Source: Clostridiales bacterium (GTDB taxonomy: Bacteria > Bacillota > Clostridia > Lachnospirales > Lachnospiraceae). Taken from it: a stretch of 56,250 nucleotides of DNA. This document shows positions 34,002 through 43,987 of the stretch, one piece after another. Below the pieces are notes generated by a model, which worked only from the letters and a program-made list of their open reading frames with translations, was not told the DNA's origin and did not search any database. Numbering within the stretch: position 1 is the stretch's first letter; every line of letters starts with the position of its first letter. The stretch is taken from positions 1 through 56,250 of the forward strand of contig JAGZJZ010000043.1 of NCBI GenBank assembly GCA_018365455.1, written 5' to 3'. The translations under genes and the position numbers were made by a program.

Positions 34002-35159
34002 TTAGTATGCACGGCTGTCAAGCACTTCCTGGGTCATAACAGTAACCGGATAATCGGTTCCGTCTACATTAATAGATGTAACTTCGCTTGGATTTGCAAA
34101 AATTTCTTCATCTACATACTGTTCTTTTTCTACACTTTCTCCTGCTTCCAGTTTCTGAATGATTTCTTCAACACGTGGTCCGTGTAATGGGTTACATTCT
34201 GTATTACAAACGATTTTGCCGGATAAAGTGTCTGTAAGACCAGCATTTGTAGAGTCAAAGGACATTACCAGAATATCACCGTCAACGCCTACTGTCTTAC
34301 CAGCTGCTTCAATTGCATCAATTGCTCCAAATGCTTCATTATCATTTTCACAATATACCACATTGATGTTGTCGTACTGTTTCAGCATGGACTCCATAAC
34401 TTCCTGTCCTTTTGCCTGAGTAAATTCACCTGTCTGAGCTGCCAGCAGATTCCAGCCATTTGCTTCCACTGCATCAGCAAGTCCTTTTGTACGTCCGATC
34501 TGTGCAGAAGCACCGATTGTTCCCTGGATATCTACGATATTAATTTCTTTCATACCTTTTGCATCTGCATAAGCTTTTAACCATGCGCTTGCTTTTTTAC
34601 CTTCTAATTCGAAGTTAGATCCTACCCATGCGGTATACAGGCTGTCATCGGATACATCTACCATACGGTCAACAATGATTACCGGAATCGCTGCATCTTT
34701 TGCTTCCTGAAGAACGGTATCCCATCCTGTTTCTGTTACTGGTGCCAATACAATATAATCTACTTCCTGCTGGATAAAGTTACGGATTGCCGTAATCTGA
34801 TTTTCCTGTTTTTGCTGTGCATCATCAAAGATCAGTTCATATCCGTTGTCTTTGCTGAATGTTGATTTCATAGATTCTGAGTTTGCTGTACGCCAGTCAG
34901 ATTCAGCACCAACCTGAGAAAAACCAACGGTGATATTGCCGCCTTCATCTGATCCGCCGTCTGTAGTATCTGCTGCTGCTTCTGATGCCGATGCTGCTTC
35001 TGTCGTTGCTGCCTCAGTTGCTGCCGGTGCTTCTGTAGCTGCATCTGTTGCTGCTGCAGTCGCTGCCGCTTCTGTCTCTTTTGCACTGCTTCCACATCCT
35101 GCTGCCATTGTTGCTACCATTGCTGTACAGAGTAAAACGCTGATTACTTTTCTTTTCAT
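34002..35159 (-). CDS. ytfQ: YtfQ-like furanose-binding lipoprotein of the ABC importer
   Basis: 385 aa from the ATG at 35159 (MKRKVISVLLCTA), chosen for AAGGAGG upstream. Lipoprotein signal ends in MAAGC, then an Ala/Thr/Glu linker of about 45 residues, then a type I sugar-binding domain. Shared with E. coli YtfQ: VGFSQVGAESDWR, DAQQKQENQITAIR, VLAPVTETGWDTVL, DDSLYTAWVG, GEFTQAKGQEVMES. It captures the sugar outside the membrane and delivers it to the two permeases. It is followed by a strong terminator, the usual way to keep the binding protein in excess. The ligand could be galactofuranose or arabinofuranose. Confidence 0.9.
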   Translation of the reverse strand: MKRKVISVLLCTAMVATMAAGCGSSAKETEAAATAAATDAATEAPAATEAATTEAASASEAAADTTDGGSDEGGNITVGFSQVGAESDWRTANSESMKSTFSKDNGYELIFDDAQQKQENQITAIRNFIQQEVDYIVLAPVTETGWDTVLQEAKDAAIPVIIVDRMVDVSDDSLYTAWVGSNFELEGKKASAWLKAYADAKGMKEINIVDIQGTIGASAQIGRTKGLADAVEANGWNLLAAQTGEFTQAKGQEVMESMLKQYDNINVVYCENDNEAFGAIDAIEAAGKTVGVDGDILVMSFDSTNAGLTDTLSGKIVCNTECNPLHGPRVEEIIQKLEAGESVEKEQYVDEEIFANPSEVTSINVDGTDYPVTVMTQEVLDSRAY

Positions 35160-35341
35160 TAATAAATCCTCCTTAGATTTTAAAAAGTTGATTTCTTTAA
35201 GCATCTTTATCATAATCTATTTCAAAAAAATTTTATACGGACGGACTTTTGCGATTTGTAATGTATTTTTTGTATTATTAAATCTGGAAAGGCATTTTGT
35301 AAGATATTTTTTTTAAATGTTCGAAATTTTTAGAAGTGAAC

Positions 35342-35375
35342 CAGAGCGTAATCAAAGAATCACAAACACGCTCTG
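35342..35375. repeat. Minimal copy of the dispersed inverted repeat
   Basis: CAGAGCGTA and ACACGCTCTG are the two ends of the repeat family with almost no interior. The stop codon and last codons (Arg-Ala-Cys-Leu) of the regulator at 35360 lie inside it. Confidence 0.6.
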
Positions 35376-36997
35376 ATATCTGGAATTTTTTTCCCTCTGA
35401 GCCTGTACTCTTTCGGTGAACATTTTTGGGTCTTTTTAAATATGTAATTAAAATAGTGGGAATCTTTATAGCCAACCTGATACCCGATTTCAGATGTCTT
35501 TTGATTGGAGCACATTAATAGTTCTTTTGCCTTATCCATGCGCACTTCGGTCAGATATTCTACGAATGTCATACCTGATTCCTGGCTGAAAACAGAGCTG
35601 AAATAGCTGGGACTCATATTTACATGGGATGCCAGCCTGTTTAGTGACATATCTTCCTGCATATAATTTTCGGTAATATAAGACTTTGCCTTAAGCAGAA
35701 TATCTGAATATTTGCGACCAGATGCACTGTCTCTTAACAGCAGAACATTCTCAAGCAGCTCACGGATGTATTGTTTTGTAGAATCCAGACCGGCTATATG
35801 GTCCGTCAGTCCTCTGATTTCCCCACAGTTTTCGATCAGTTCTTCTTTGCTCAGCTGGATCTCTTCTCCGAATGCAATCACGCTGAAATAAATGTCCATA
35901 CAGATGTACTGGCGCATCATTAATGATCTCAGGTTATCCTGGCTGTTCTTTCCAAAATACCCCTTGATAAAACTTGGAACCTCATCTAAAGTGCCATTTC
36001 TCAAAAACTGACGAATCATTTTTCTGGAGTCCTCAACAGAATAAACATTATATATATCGATATCTGCCACTGCCCCGGGCAGATAGTTGCCCTGATACAC
36101 CACCCGGTTCCAGTTTTCCACAAAGCGGCTTGAAAATACCTTGTCCGCCTCATTATAACAATCTCTCAGTTCACGAAGCCTGGATACCATCTTCCCCACT
36201 CCTGCATAGTATTCCAGATTATCATAGCCTTCGATCAGCTTTATCAGATACTTACAAAATTTTGCTATTTTCTCATTTAATTCTTCACTGCTGTCCCCTT
36301 TTATCAGAAATGCCACTCCTTCTGCACCCCTTTCATATACAAATACATGGTTTTGGGTATCTACATATTGCTGAATTTGTTCCAGAACTTCCACTACTCC
36401 TTCGGAGTACTCTGCCTCATGGTCTCTTTTCCGTATTTTAAACAGGATCATATTATATTTTTCCGCACTTAGTTCCATTCCCAGCTGACGTCCCTGCTCC
36501 AGGGCTGCCGACATTGGTACCTGTTCCGTTACAAGCATAGTGAAAAAGCACTGAATATTTCTTCTGACATTTTCCTCCATTTCTTTTGAATACTTTTCCA
36601 GGAGCATACGTTCCTCACGCTCTTTATCAATAATTTCCGCCACTTCTTTAATTGCCACCAGCAGTCTTTTTGAAGATATCGGCTTTAGCAGATACTCCTG
36701 CACCCCCATTTTAATCGCTTCCTGGGCATAACCAAATTCTCCGTAACCACTTAATATAATTACTTTTATTTCCGGCAGTTCCCGAAGAACAGCCTTACTC
36801 AGTTCGAAGCCGTCCATGAAGGGCATTTTTATATCTGTGATCAGAATATCCGGTTTCGTTTTCAAGATCATGGGATAAGCCAATTCCCCATCCGATGCTT
36901 CCCCAACAAAAGAAAGCCTTTCCCTCTCCCATTGAATGCCTTTTTTGATTCCGTTTCGAATTAAAATTTCATCTTCTACTAAAAATACCTTAATCAT
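35360..36997 (-). CDS. YesN-type response regulator (third of three), upstream of ytfQ
   Basis: 545 aa, ATG at 36997 after GGGAGAAG. Receiver 1-120 with Asp55 in ILITDIKMPFMDG and YLLKPI; AraC-type HTH near the end (SLNRLASHVNMSPSYFSSVF). It lies directly upstream of ytfQ in the same direction and is a likely activator of the importer. There is no kinase beside it. The C-terminal Arg-Ala-Cys-Leu comes from the inverted repeat at 35342-35375, so the protein's tail was probably altered by that insertion. Confidence 0.93.
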   Translation of the reverse strand: MIKVFLVEDEILIRNGIKKGIQWERERLSFVGEASDGELAYPMILKTKPDILITDIKMPFMDGFELSKAVLRELPEIKVIILSGYGEFGYAQEAIKMGVQEYLLKPISSKRLLVAIKEVAEIIDKEREERMLLEKYSKEMEENVRRNIQCFFTMLVTEQVPMSAALEQGRQLGMELSAEKYNMILFKIRKRDHEAEYSEGVVEVLEQIQQYVDTQNHVFVYERGAEGVAFLIKGDSSEELNEKIAKFCKYLIKLIEGYDNLEYYAGVGKMVSRLRELRDCYNEADKVFSSRFVENWNRVVYQGNYLPGAVADIDIYNVYSVEDSRKMIRQFLRNGTLDEVPSFIKGYFGKNSQDNLRSLMMRQYICMDIYFSVIAFGEEIQLSKEELIENCGEIRGLTDHIAGLDSTKQYIRELLENVLLLRDSASGRKYSDILLKAKSYITENYMQEDMSLNRLASHVNMSPSYFSSVFSQESGMTFVEYLTEVRMDKAKELLMCSNQKTSEIGYQVGYKDSHYFNYIFKKTQKCSPKEYRLRGKKIPDIRACL

Positions 36998-37054
36998 CTT
37001 TCTTCTCCCTACTTTTGCTTTTGATTAATATTCTCATAACTGTTCTGTATGCCC

Positions 37055-37116
37055 TAAAGCATGTTTGAAAATTACTTTCTGGCAGATGGCGGGAATGAAT
37101 TTTCAAACAGGCTCTA
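37055..37116. repeat. Short copy of the dispersed inverted repeat
   Basis: TAAAGCATGTTTGAAAATT pairs with AATTTTCAAACAGGCTCTA around CTTTCTGGCAGATGGCGGG. 62 bp, between the 36997 regulator and the terminator of the 2151-aa gene. Confidence 0.8.
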
Positions 37117-37243
37117 AATTCCAGACCTGCTGAATCGTTTTTCTATTTATAGTAACGCAAAAATAAATAGAAAAAGAAACAGGATTTCTTATGAATAAAG
37201 TGGGATTTTTTATCGTATACACATAAATGACTTTAGAAAAAGA

Positions 37244-37277
37244 ATTTTAACCCCGAAAATAATTTCGGGATTAAAAT
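37244..37277 (-). terminator. Terminator of the 2151-aa arabinofuranosidase gene
   Basis: ATTTTAATCCCGAAAT and ATTTTCGGGGTTAAAAT (minus-strand sense) form a long hairpin followed by TTCTTTTTC. Confidence 0.8.
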
Positions 37278-37291
37278 CCTTTTTTTATGAA

Positions 37292-40200
37292 CTATTTAAT
37301 TGTAATCCCTTTTATTTTAGAATATGATCCGTATACTTTCTTTTTATCAACCGTGCGGTAAGCCCTGATTTTTACGTAGTATTTCTTTTTGCTCTTTAGT
37401 CCCTTTACGGAAGTCTTCACTGTTTTCTGTTTCTTCACTACCGCTTTTTTCTTATAACCTTTTGACTGATCAGCAGAAACATAAATTTCATAGCCGGATG
37501 CACCGCTTATTTTCTTCCAGCTGATATCCATTCTGCCCTTTTTCACGGACTTCACTTTTATGGACGGCACTTTCAGCAGAGATGCTTTCACGGCTGCACT
37601 GTTTGCACTATTGTATGAACCCGAGGATGCCACCGCCTGCACTTTATAATAATAAGTTTTTCCGGCAGTTACTTTTCGGTCTGTATAAGAAGAGGACGTA
37701 ACCGTCTTGATTTTGCGGTACCCGCTCTTTGCTTTTGTGGAACGGTATACATTGTATTTTACTGCTTTAGACGATTTACTCCAGCTAACTTTTACTTTTG
37801 CTGCACCTGACTGAACTGCTTTTACTTTCCCAGGTACCGCGAGTTTAACGGTTACCGTCATGGATGCCTTTACGCCTGATCCATCCTGTGCTGTCACAGT
37901 GACCACCGCTTGACCCGGCTCTTTTGCCACAACCTGATTTCCGTTTACCGCAACTGCCCTGGTATTGGAAGAAGTGAAAGTTACATTTTTATTGCTGGCA
38001 TCTCCAGGTGAAATCTGCGCCTGAAGAGCAAAGCTTTCTCCTACGGTAATTGTTTTCGCTGCGGGGTTCAGGGAAATGCTCTGAACCGGAACCGGCTTTG
38101 GTGCAGGAGCTTTTACCGTCACGGACAAGGATGCCTTCACGCCGGAACCATCGGTTGCTGAGACAGTTATTACTGCAGTTCCAGGTGCTGCAGCCGTTAT
38201 TTTATTACCGGTTACCACTGCAACTTTTTCGTTGCCGGACTGATATTTCAGGTTCTTATTTGCTGCATTTTCAGGCAGAACTTTCGCATCGATCAGGATA
38301 CTTTCTCCTGTGAGCATAGTTTTCTGGCTCCATCCGGTGAGAATCTGGCTTACCAGTACTTCTTCTGCAATATCTTTTCTTTCAATGGTAACTGCATAAT
38401 CCTGATAAGTCTCATGGTCTTCTGCATATACCCGCAGCGCTGCCGATGTTATATCTCCTTCCAAGGCAATTTTCTGTACGGCAGAATCATTCACAAGGAT
38501 GTCATTTACGTAAAGCAATCCATAGGTATCTGCCAGCTTTGCAGTAAGCCCAACCTCCTGTGTCTCTGTCGGCATGGTAATCAGGCAGCTGTCTTCCTTC
38601 ATTTCCACGGTTCCCACATTTGGTGTCAGAGATACCAGATATGCATTCTTGCTGTAGCTGGTTGAAATATACATCTCTTCTACTAATCGCGCTGATGTCT
38701 CATTCGCCGCGCCCTCGAACTTCAGCGGTACGGCGTCTACAGTTTTCTGGGTTCCGGTTGCGGTGTCATCTACCGTGATAGACTGTGCTTTTTTTACTGC
38801 GTCTTCCGGAATTTCAATTTTCATTTCATAGACATCATCTTTTCCGGAATAATTTAGTTTTTCCTGATATATGACCTGATCTCCCGCTGTAATCTTTAAT
38901 GTTTTGCCATTGTCTATTTTTGCTAAATTGCATAAAATATAGTTCTTTTTCTCTTTGTTGACGATCATCCGGTAGGTGAAGAAACCGCCCGGTTTCGCAT
39001 AACGTGTTGTCATGCCATTTAACGCTTCATCGCTTCCGCCCACAGAGCCTGCACCATTGTTGTCATCCAGCTGATGAATATTGTCGTTTTCGTATTGTCC
39101 GTATCCTGCCTTGATTACATCTATTTTAGCCTGATTTGCACGGCCTTCTTCTTTTTGTTTCAGAATAACTGCCTGCTGGTCTTCTGCACTGCTGTCCGCT
39201 CCGGTGAAATACCAGTAAATTCCATAGCGCTGTGTATGCTGCAGATAATGGGTCGAGAAGGTCAGATCATGGTCCGTTCCTTCCAGCTTAAATGCCAGTC
39301 TGCCGTCTTCTCCCACCGTCTTAACCAGATGCTGATTGATATTTTCCATAAAATCATCTACGGTATAGTCTTCAATATCGATGGTCTCAGTTCCCAACAC
39401 TGCTCTTTTTCCGTCTTTGGGGCTTGCAGATTCCTGGCCCACTACTTTTGTCTTTGGAATAGAAACAGCCACGCCGCAAGTGGTCAGATCCATTTGATCA
39501 TCCGTACCAAGCTCTGCACTTAATACTACCGGTCCGTATTTAAAAGCGTATACCCCGTCATTGTCCGCCAATGTATATGCCCTTACTTCCATTGGCAGCT
39601 GCACACTCACGGTGTCACCGTCTTTCCAGATTCTGTCTATGCAGATGTATCCACCTGCTGTCTCTGCTTTCTGTTCTGTTCCATTTACTTTTACAACCGG
39701 CGTCCCAGCAACCCAGGAAGGTACTGCCAGACGTAAGTTTATCTCTGCCTGGTCTGCTCCATTTAATAAGGAAACGGTAAATTCTGATGTATCCGTTTCT
39801 GGAATGGAAGTATTCTGGGTGAGCTTTACATTTTTCTCACCCCAGGTCAACTCTGAACTCAAATACTGATTGACAAAGAGGGTATGGTCTTTATAGAAAT
39901 AAATACTGTCTCCCAGCTTTGTAAAATTCTCCATTCCGCTTCCGGTACAGCACCAGAACTGATTATTATTGATGTTAGTATCCGCATATACTTTGAAATA
40001 TCCTGCTGCCATAGGCTGGAAATAGGTGGTCATGCCTGTTTCCGGATTAATGGATGACATAATGGCATTGATAAAGGTGTTTTCATAATAATCCGAGTAT
40101 TTTTTATTTCCGGTTATCTTAAATAATTCTCTGGTCATTTTGAGCATATTGTAAGTGTTACAGGTCTCACAATTGCACTGGGTACGCTCTGCGTCCAGGA

Positions 40201-43200
40201 TATTGTCTGCTCCAAAATGTTCCCACTCACTGTTGCCTCCTGTAATATAGGTATGTCTTTCAATTACCATATCCCAGAATGCTTCTGCATACTGCAGATA
40301 CAGGGATAAATTTGCGGCATCCTGTTTTTCCCCGTTGATTGTCTTCCCGTCCAGTGCGCGGTAGCGGTTTAATGCCCCCAAAAATTTGGGAATAGTAGTA
40401 TTGGCATGCTTTCCATTTAGAATATTCGGTGTTCCAGCCAGCACATTTTCAAATAGGGTATCTTCATCAAACATATGGGCAGCTTTGGCATGCTCTTCTT
40501 TTCCGGTTGATTTATAAAGTTCATAGAGGCAGTCATTCATTCCGCCATATTCAATATTCAGCACCCGGCGCTGTGTGGCTGTATCCCATTTGCTGGTTCG
40601 ATTGTAAATCCAGTCTCCAAGGGATGATGCTGTCTTCAGTGCCTTTTCGTCGCCGGTGAATTTATAAACGTCTACCAGACCAGCCAGGATCTTATGCATG
40701 GTATACCATGGAACCCAGTTTGCACCGCCTGTCTTTCCTTCCATAATATCAAACTGTTTTTCAATATTATTCCGGTCTTCCATCTTAGCCCCAAATATAA
40801 AGCCTGTTCCTACTGCTTCCTGGCACTTTTCCAGTTCCTGAATCAGATAAGATAGACGTTCTTTCATCCAGGTTCTGTCATCTTCTTTATCGGCAGTCAG
40901 ATATGCCTGTGCACATGCCGTCAGATAATGTCCCAGGGTATGTCCGCCGATAAAGCTGTCTTCCCATCCGATGTAGGGCTGTTTATTCTGAGTACTTAAT
41001 CCTGCTGTTTCACGGAATCTGGACAACAGCCTGTCCGCATCAAACTCCTTTAAAAAAGCAATATCCTTTTCGGTTACCTGATCATAATAGTCATTTGTAA
41101 CATCTACTGCTCCTAATGGGAAATCTTCAATTCCGGTAATATCCGTCTCTGCCAGCACAAGAAAGCGGAATGATTTATTCCTTGTAAGATTTCCAAGTGT
41201 CAGCGTAGCTTTTAAGATTACTTCTGCGTCCTTTGCGCCTCTCTTTGGCCTGTTTACCGTACCATCTGTGGCAATCACATCCGGATTGCTGCTTTCCCAC
41301 AGTATACTGCTTCCATTCAGTCCCACCTTGGGCAGTTCCAGAAAATCTTTGGTAAACTCCCCTTCTTTTAACTTTAATGCCTTCTGGTCTTCTGTAATCC
41401 TGTCTTCATCTGTCATATCCAGATTTTTATCCGCATAATTCTGCCACACTTCCTGATCGCTCATTGCATAATTATATACATCAAAATAAGAAATGGTTCC
41501 AATGTATCCAGGATCGTTTCCATAGAGTGACAATCCCATATATCCAATGGCATCCTCCGGATTTTTTACACCGTTTTTCAAAATATCCGTCAGGTTATAT
41601 CCATGCTTTGTCGTTCCAACCAGCTTACCGTTAAGATACAGTCTGGCAGTCTGATCTTCGCTGAATACCATGGCAGCCGTTGTATCTTCTCCCGGTTTAA
41701 CAGCACCGCCGATATTAACCGACTGTTCGCTCTTTCCACCTGCTTTTAAGGTAAAGGCAACCTCTCCTCCGGCTCTGATGGGATTCAAAAATACATAGTT
41801 GTTCGTATCTTTCGTTCCCAGATTATAAACCCATGCGAAGTCCATCTGTGATGTATTGAATTTCATTTCTATCGTGATACTTTCATCTCCGTCTTCCATA
41901 ATGCCGGAAGGAATCTTGACATACTGGTTTTTATTTCCCGTAAAGTTTAGTTGCTTCTCCCCATTTTCACCGGTTATTACATTACTTTCATTCATTCCAA
42001 CCAGGGGCGCATTACACCTGCCCAGCCTGTCTACCAGCATTCCGTCCTGTACTGTCATATCGTAGCTTACATACAGCTGATTTTCTGTCAACGCCGGAAC
42101 AAGCAGGGTAAATTCCTTTGTCTTCGTCACTTCCCCGGAAGTGACAGACGCTGTTAAGATTACCTGGGCGTCTTCTTCTCCGGGATCTGGACGCACCACC
42201 TGGCCCTGGCTGGAGATCACCTCTTCCCTGCTGCTGCTCCATGTAATGATACTTCCATTTCTTCCTGCAGCCGGAAGGGTTACATCATGAACCAGTGTAT
42301 CCGTATTTCCAAATGGATTTAACAATGCCATATCCTTATCTACGATTTCTTCATCGGTATAAATCCCGCCGTAGCGGTGGTACAATGCTGAAACTTCTTC
42401 AGCATCCGAACAGCGGCTGTAGATTTCAAAGTCATCAAATGCCAGTTTTGCAAACCCTCCGTTATACTTTGGTGAATTAAAGCCCAGATATTTGATGTCT
42501 GTGTCATTACCGTTAATTTTATTTCCCTTGCTATTGTATGTGACTTCCTGTGCAACTCCATTGCGATAGATGCAGGCTTCTCCTGTCTCACTGTCATAAG
42601 TAACGGTTACATATACCCATTCACCCGTCGGAAAGAATTGATCTCTGCTATCCTCTACAGATATCTCCATAGGCTGTCCCCCGCCTACTGAAGTTCCAAC
42701 AGACAGCTTCAGCGGCACAGTGTCACTCAGACTGGAGAGATACCATCCTTCTCCTGCATAATTGCCATTTGGCTTAGCCCACATAATCATATGCTCACCC
42801 TTGCCAAGGCTCTCCGGCGCTTTAATCCAGAACGCCGCGGTCAGCATAGACGGCTGCAGGGATGCACTGTTCCCAAGATTCAGATAGGTCTTGCCATCTA
42901 ACTGGAGCGCGTTGCCATTCATTCCCTCTATGTAATTTTCAGTACCGGTCACTGCAATGGGAAGATCTTTTCCCGAAGTATCCGAAACGGTACCGTCAAA
43001 TTTCAACTGAAGTTCCAGATCCTCATCCTGCACAGAATCACTGGTATAAATGCGAATCCAGTTCAGATTAATCGTCTTCCCTTTTACTTCGTCAAATTTG
43101 CGCACGTCTATACTGAGATAACCATCCTCGTCTGCCGTTGCTTCACCTTTTACTACAGCGTTGCCCTGCTTTGAAATATCTCCGCTGCTTCCGATATGCT

Positions 43201-43747
43201 GCTCAGTAGATTCCCCTCTGTTGGCATAAACTTCCACAGGGCTGGAATTCCCCCAGTTATTCCCCACTCCTACTTCCACGTCATAGGTTTTTCCTGCCTG
43301 AAGCTCGAATTTATAATCCACATACAACTCCTGGAATCCACTTTCATTCTGATTTCTTCCATATCGGAATGTCAGGTCCTTCGATAATCCATCTTCCGTC
43401 ATCTGTTCATTCGCCCAGGTATATTTGGTATAAACGCCTGTATCCGGATATGTCTCATTGGACACTTCTCCGCCAGGATCGTCAATCCCCCACATTTTAC
43501 CTGTCCCCGGGTCTTCCCCAAAGACCTGATCGGTTACCGTATTCCATGCCCCGAATTCATCCCCCGCTGAAACTGTCGTCACATCATGGTCGCCCGCATC
43601 CACGAAATAAAGTAATGTCTTTTCTGCCTCTTCCTGTTTTCCGGACTCTTCTGCCCCTGCCTGCATTGGCGCCACGCTGCCAAGAACCATCGTAACAGCC
43701 AAAAAACCGCTTAACAACTTTTTCCATAAAACCTGCTTTTTCCTCAT
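37292..43747 (-). CDS. 2151-aa secreted beta-L-arabinofuranosidase (GH127/GH146 type)
   Basis: ATG at 43747 (MRKKQVLWKKLLSG) after GGAGAGGAG. Approximate modules: signal peptide 1-31; an N-terminal beta-sandwich carbohydrate-binding domain 45-235; LamG 245-460; Ig-like 475-555; LamG 560-775; Ig-like 790-870; GH127-like catalytic domain 872-1420 (PF07944 type); a beta-sandwich and cadherin-like region; two Big_2 repeats 1800-1966; two FN3-like repeats 1970-2151. In Bifidobacterium HypBA1 zinc is held by Glu338, Cys340, Cys417 and Cys418, with Cys417 the nucleophile. Here CNCETC (about 1188-1193) and FWCCTGSGMEN (about 1263-1273) give the same Glu and three Cys. The WCC-GSGMEN form resembles GH146 more than HypBA1 (from memory). 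It should release beta-linked L-arabinofuranose, for example from hydroxyproline-rich glycoproteins or arabinans. No anchor motif. Confidence 0.9.
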   Translation of the reverse strand: MRKKQVLWKKLLSGFLAVTMVLGSVAPMQAGAEESGKQEEAEKTLLYFVDAGDHDVTTVSAGDEFGAWNTVTDQVFGEDPGTGKMWGIDDPGGEVSNETYPDTGVYTKYTWANEQMTEDGLSKDLTFRYGRNQNESGFQELYVDYKFELQAGKTYDVEVGVGNNWGNSSPVEVYANRGESTEQHIGSSGDISKQGNAVVKGEATADEDGYLSIDVRKFDEVKGKTINLNWIRIYTSDSVQDEDLELQLKFDGTVSDTSGKDLPIAVTGTENYIEGMNGNALQLDGKTYLNLGNSASLQPSMLTAAFWIKAPESLGKGEHMIMWAKPNGNYAGEGWYLSSLSDTVPLKLSVGTSVGGGQPMEISVEDSRDQFFPTGEWVYVTVTYDSETGEACIYRNGVAQEVTYNSKGNKINGNDTDIKYLGFNSPKYNGGFAKLAFDDFEIYSRCSDAEEVSALYHRYGGIYTDEEIVDKDMALLNPFGNTDTLVHDVTLPAAGRNGSIITWSSSREEVISSQGQVVRPDPGEEDAQVILTASVTSGEVTKTKEFTLLVPALTENQLYVSYDMTVQDGMLVDRLGRCNAPLVGMNESNVITGENGEKQLNFTGNKNQYVKIPSGIMEDGDESITIEMKFNTSQMDFAWVYNLGTKDTNNYVFLNPIRAGGEVAFTLKAGGKSEQSVNIGGAVKPGEDTTAAMVFSEDQTARLYLNGKLVGTTKHGYNLTDILKNGVKNPEDAIGYMGLSLYGNDPGYIGTISYFDVYNYAMSDQEVWQNYADKNLDMTDEDRITEDQKALKLKEGEFTKDFLELPKVGLNGSSILWESSNPDVIATDGTVNRPKRGAKDAEVILKATLTLGNLTRNKSFRFLVLAETDITGIEDFPLGAVDVTNDYYDQVTEKDIAFLKEFDADRLLSRFRETAGLSTQNKQPYIGWEDSFIGGHTLGHYLTACAQAYLTADKEDDRTWMKERLSYLIQELEKCQEAVGTGFIFGAKMEDRNNIEKQFDIMEGKTGGANWVPWYTMHKILAGLVDVYKFTGDEKALKTASSLGDWIYNRTSKWDTATQRRVLNIEYGGMNDCLYELYKSTGKEEHAKAAHMFDEDTLFENVLAGTPNILNGKHANTTIPKFLGALNRYRALDGKTINGEKQDAANLSLYLQYAEAFWDMVIERHTYITGGNSEWEHFGADNILDAERTQCNCETCNTYNMLKMTRELFKITGNKKYSDYYENTFINAIMSSINPETGMTTYFQPMAAGYFKVYADTNINNNQFWCCTGSGMENFTKLGDSIYFYKDHTLFVNQYLSSELTWGEKNVKLTQNTSIPETDTSEFTVSLLNGADQAEINLRLAVPSWVAGTPVVKVNGTEQKAETAGGYICIDRIWKDGDTVSVQLPMEVRAYTLADNDGVYAFKYGPVVLSAELGTDDQMDLTTCGVAVSIPKTKVVGQESASPKDGKRAVLGTETIDIEDYTVDDFMENINQHLVKTVGEDGRLAFKLEGTDHDLTFSTHYLQHTQRYGIYWYFTGADSSAEDQQAVILKQKEEGRANQAKIDVIKAGYGQYENDNIHQLDDNNGAGSVGGSDEALNGMTTRYAKPGGFFTYRMIVNKEKKNYILCNLAKIDNGKTLKITAGDQVIYQEKLNYSGKDDVYEMKIEIPEDAVKKAQSITVDDTATGTQKTVDAVPLKFEGAANETSARLVEEMYISTSYSKNAYLVSLTPNVGTVEMKEDSCLITMPTETQEVGLTAKLADTYGLLYVNDILVNDSAVQKIALEGDITSAALRVYAEDHETYQDYAVTIERKDIAEEVLVSQILTGWSQKTMLTGESILIDAKVLPENAANKNLKYQSGNEKVAVVTGNKITAAAPGTAVITVSATDGSGVKASLSVTVKAPAPKPVPVQSISLNPAAKTITVGESFALQAQISPGDASNKNVTFTSSNTRAVAVNGNQVVAKEPGQAVVTVTAQDGSGVKASMTVTVKLAVPGKVKAVQSGAAKVKVSWSKSSKAVKYNVYRSTKAKSGYRKIKTVTSSSYTDRKVTAGKTYYYKVQAVASSGSYNSANSAAVKASLLKVPSIKVKSVKKGRMDISWKKISGASGYEIYVSADQSKGYKKKAVVKKQKTVKTSVKGLKSKKKYYVKIRAYRTVDKKKVYGSYSKIKGITIK

Positions 43748-43785
43748 TGTAATCTCCTCTCCATTTTGTTGATGGCAGATTCTGC

Positions 43786-43842
43786 TAAACTAGCGTATTT
43801 GAAATCATACCTGCCATCTGCACACCCCACGTTGCTTCCACA
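43786..43842. repeat. Degenerate copy of the dispersed inverted repeat in the arabinofuranosidase leader
   Basis: TATTTGAAATCATACCTGCC followed by ATCTGCACACCCCAC resembles the left half of the 29824 copy. GATGGCAG (43771-43778) and CTGCCATC (43811-43818) can pair. It lies between promoter and start codon of the 2151-aa gene. Confidence 0.35.
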
Positions 43843-43902
43843 GCACTGCTCAAAGTTTTTAACATTGCTGTACGAAAACCCTCGCTTTCTGATAATAGTT
43901 TA

Positions 43903-43930
43903 AGTATATTTTATGGGCGGAAATATTCAA
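43903..43930 (-). promoter_or_regulatory. Promoter of the arabinofuranosidase gene
   Basis: TTGAAT (43925-43930) and TATACT (43903-43908) at 16-base spacing, minus strand, giving a leader of about 150 nt. Confidence 0.5.
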
Positions 43931-43987
43931 TGTTCATTTTTATCAAATGGGTTGGATTATTTATCTTATTTTGCGGAGAGGGGGAAT

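Noticed and set aside
37055..37116. Simple intrinsic terminator of the ytf-side regulator
   Set aside because: It belongs to the dispersed repeat family with shared ends; it lies upstream, not downstream, of the minus-strand regulator.
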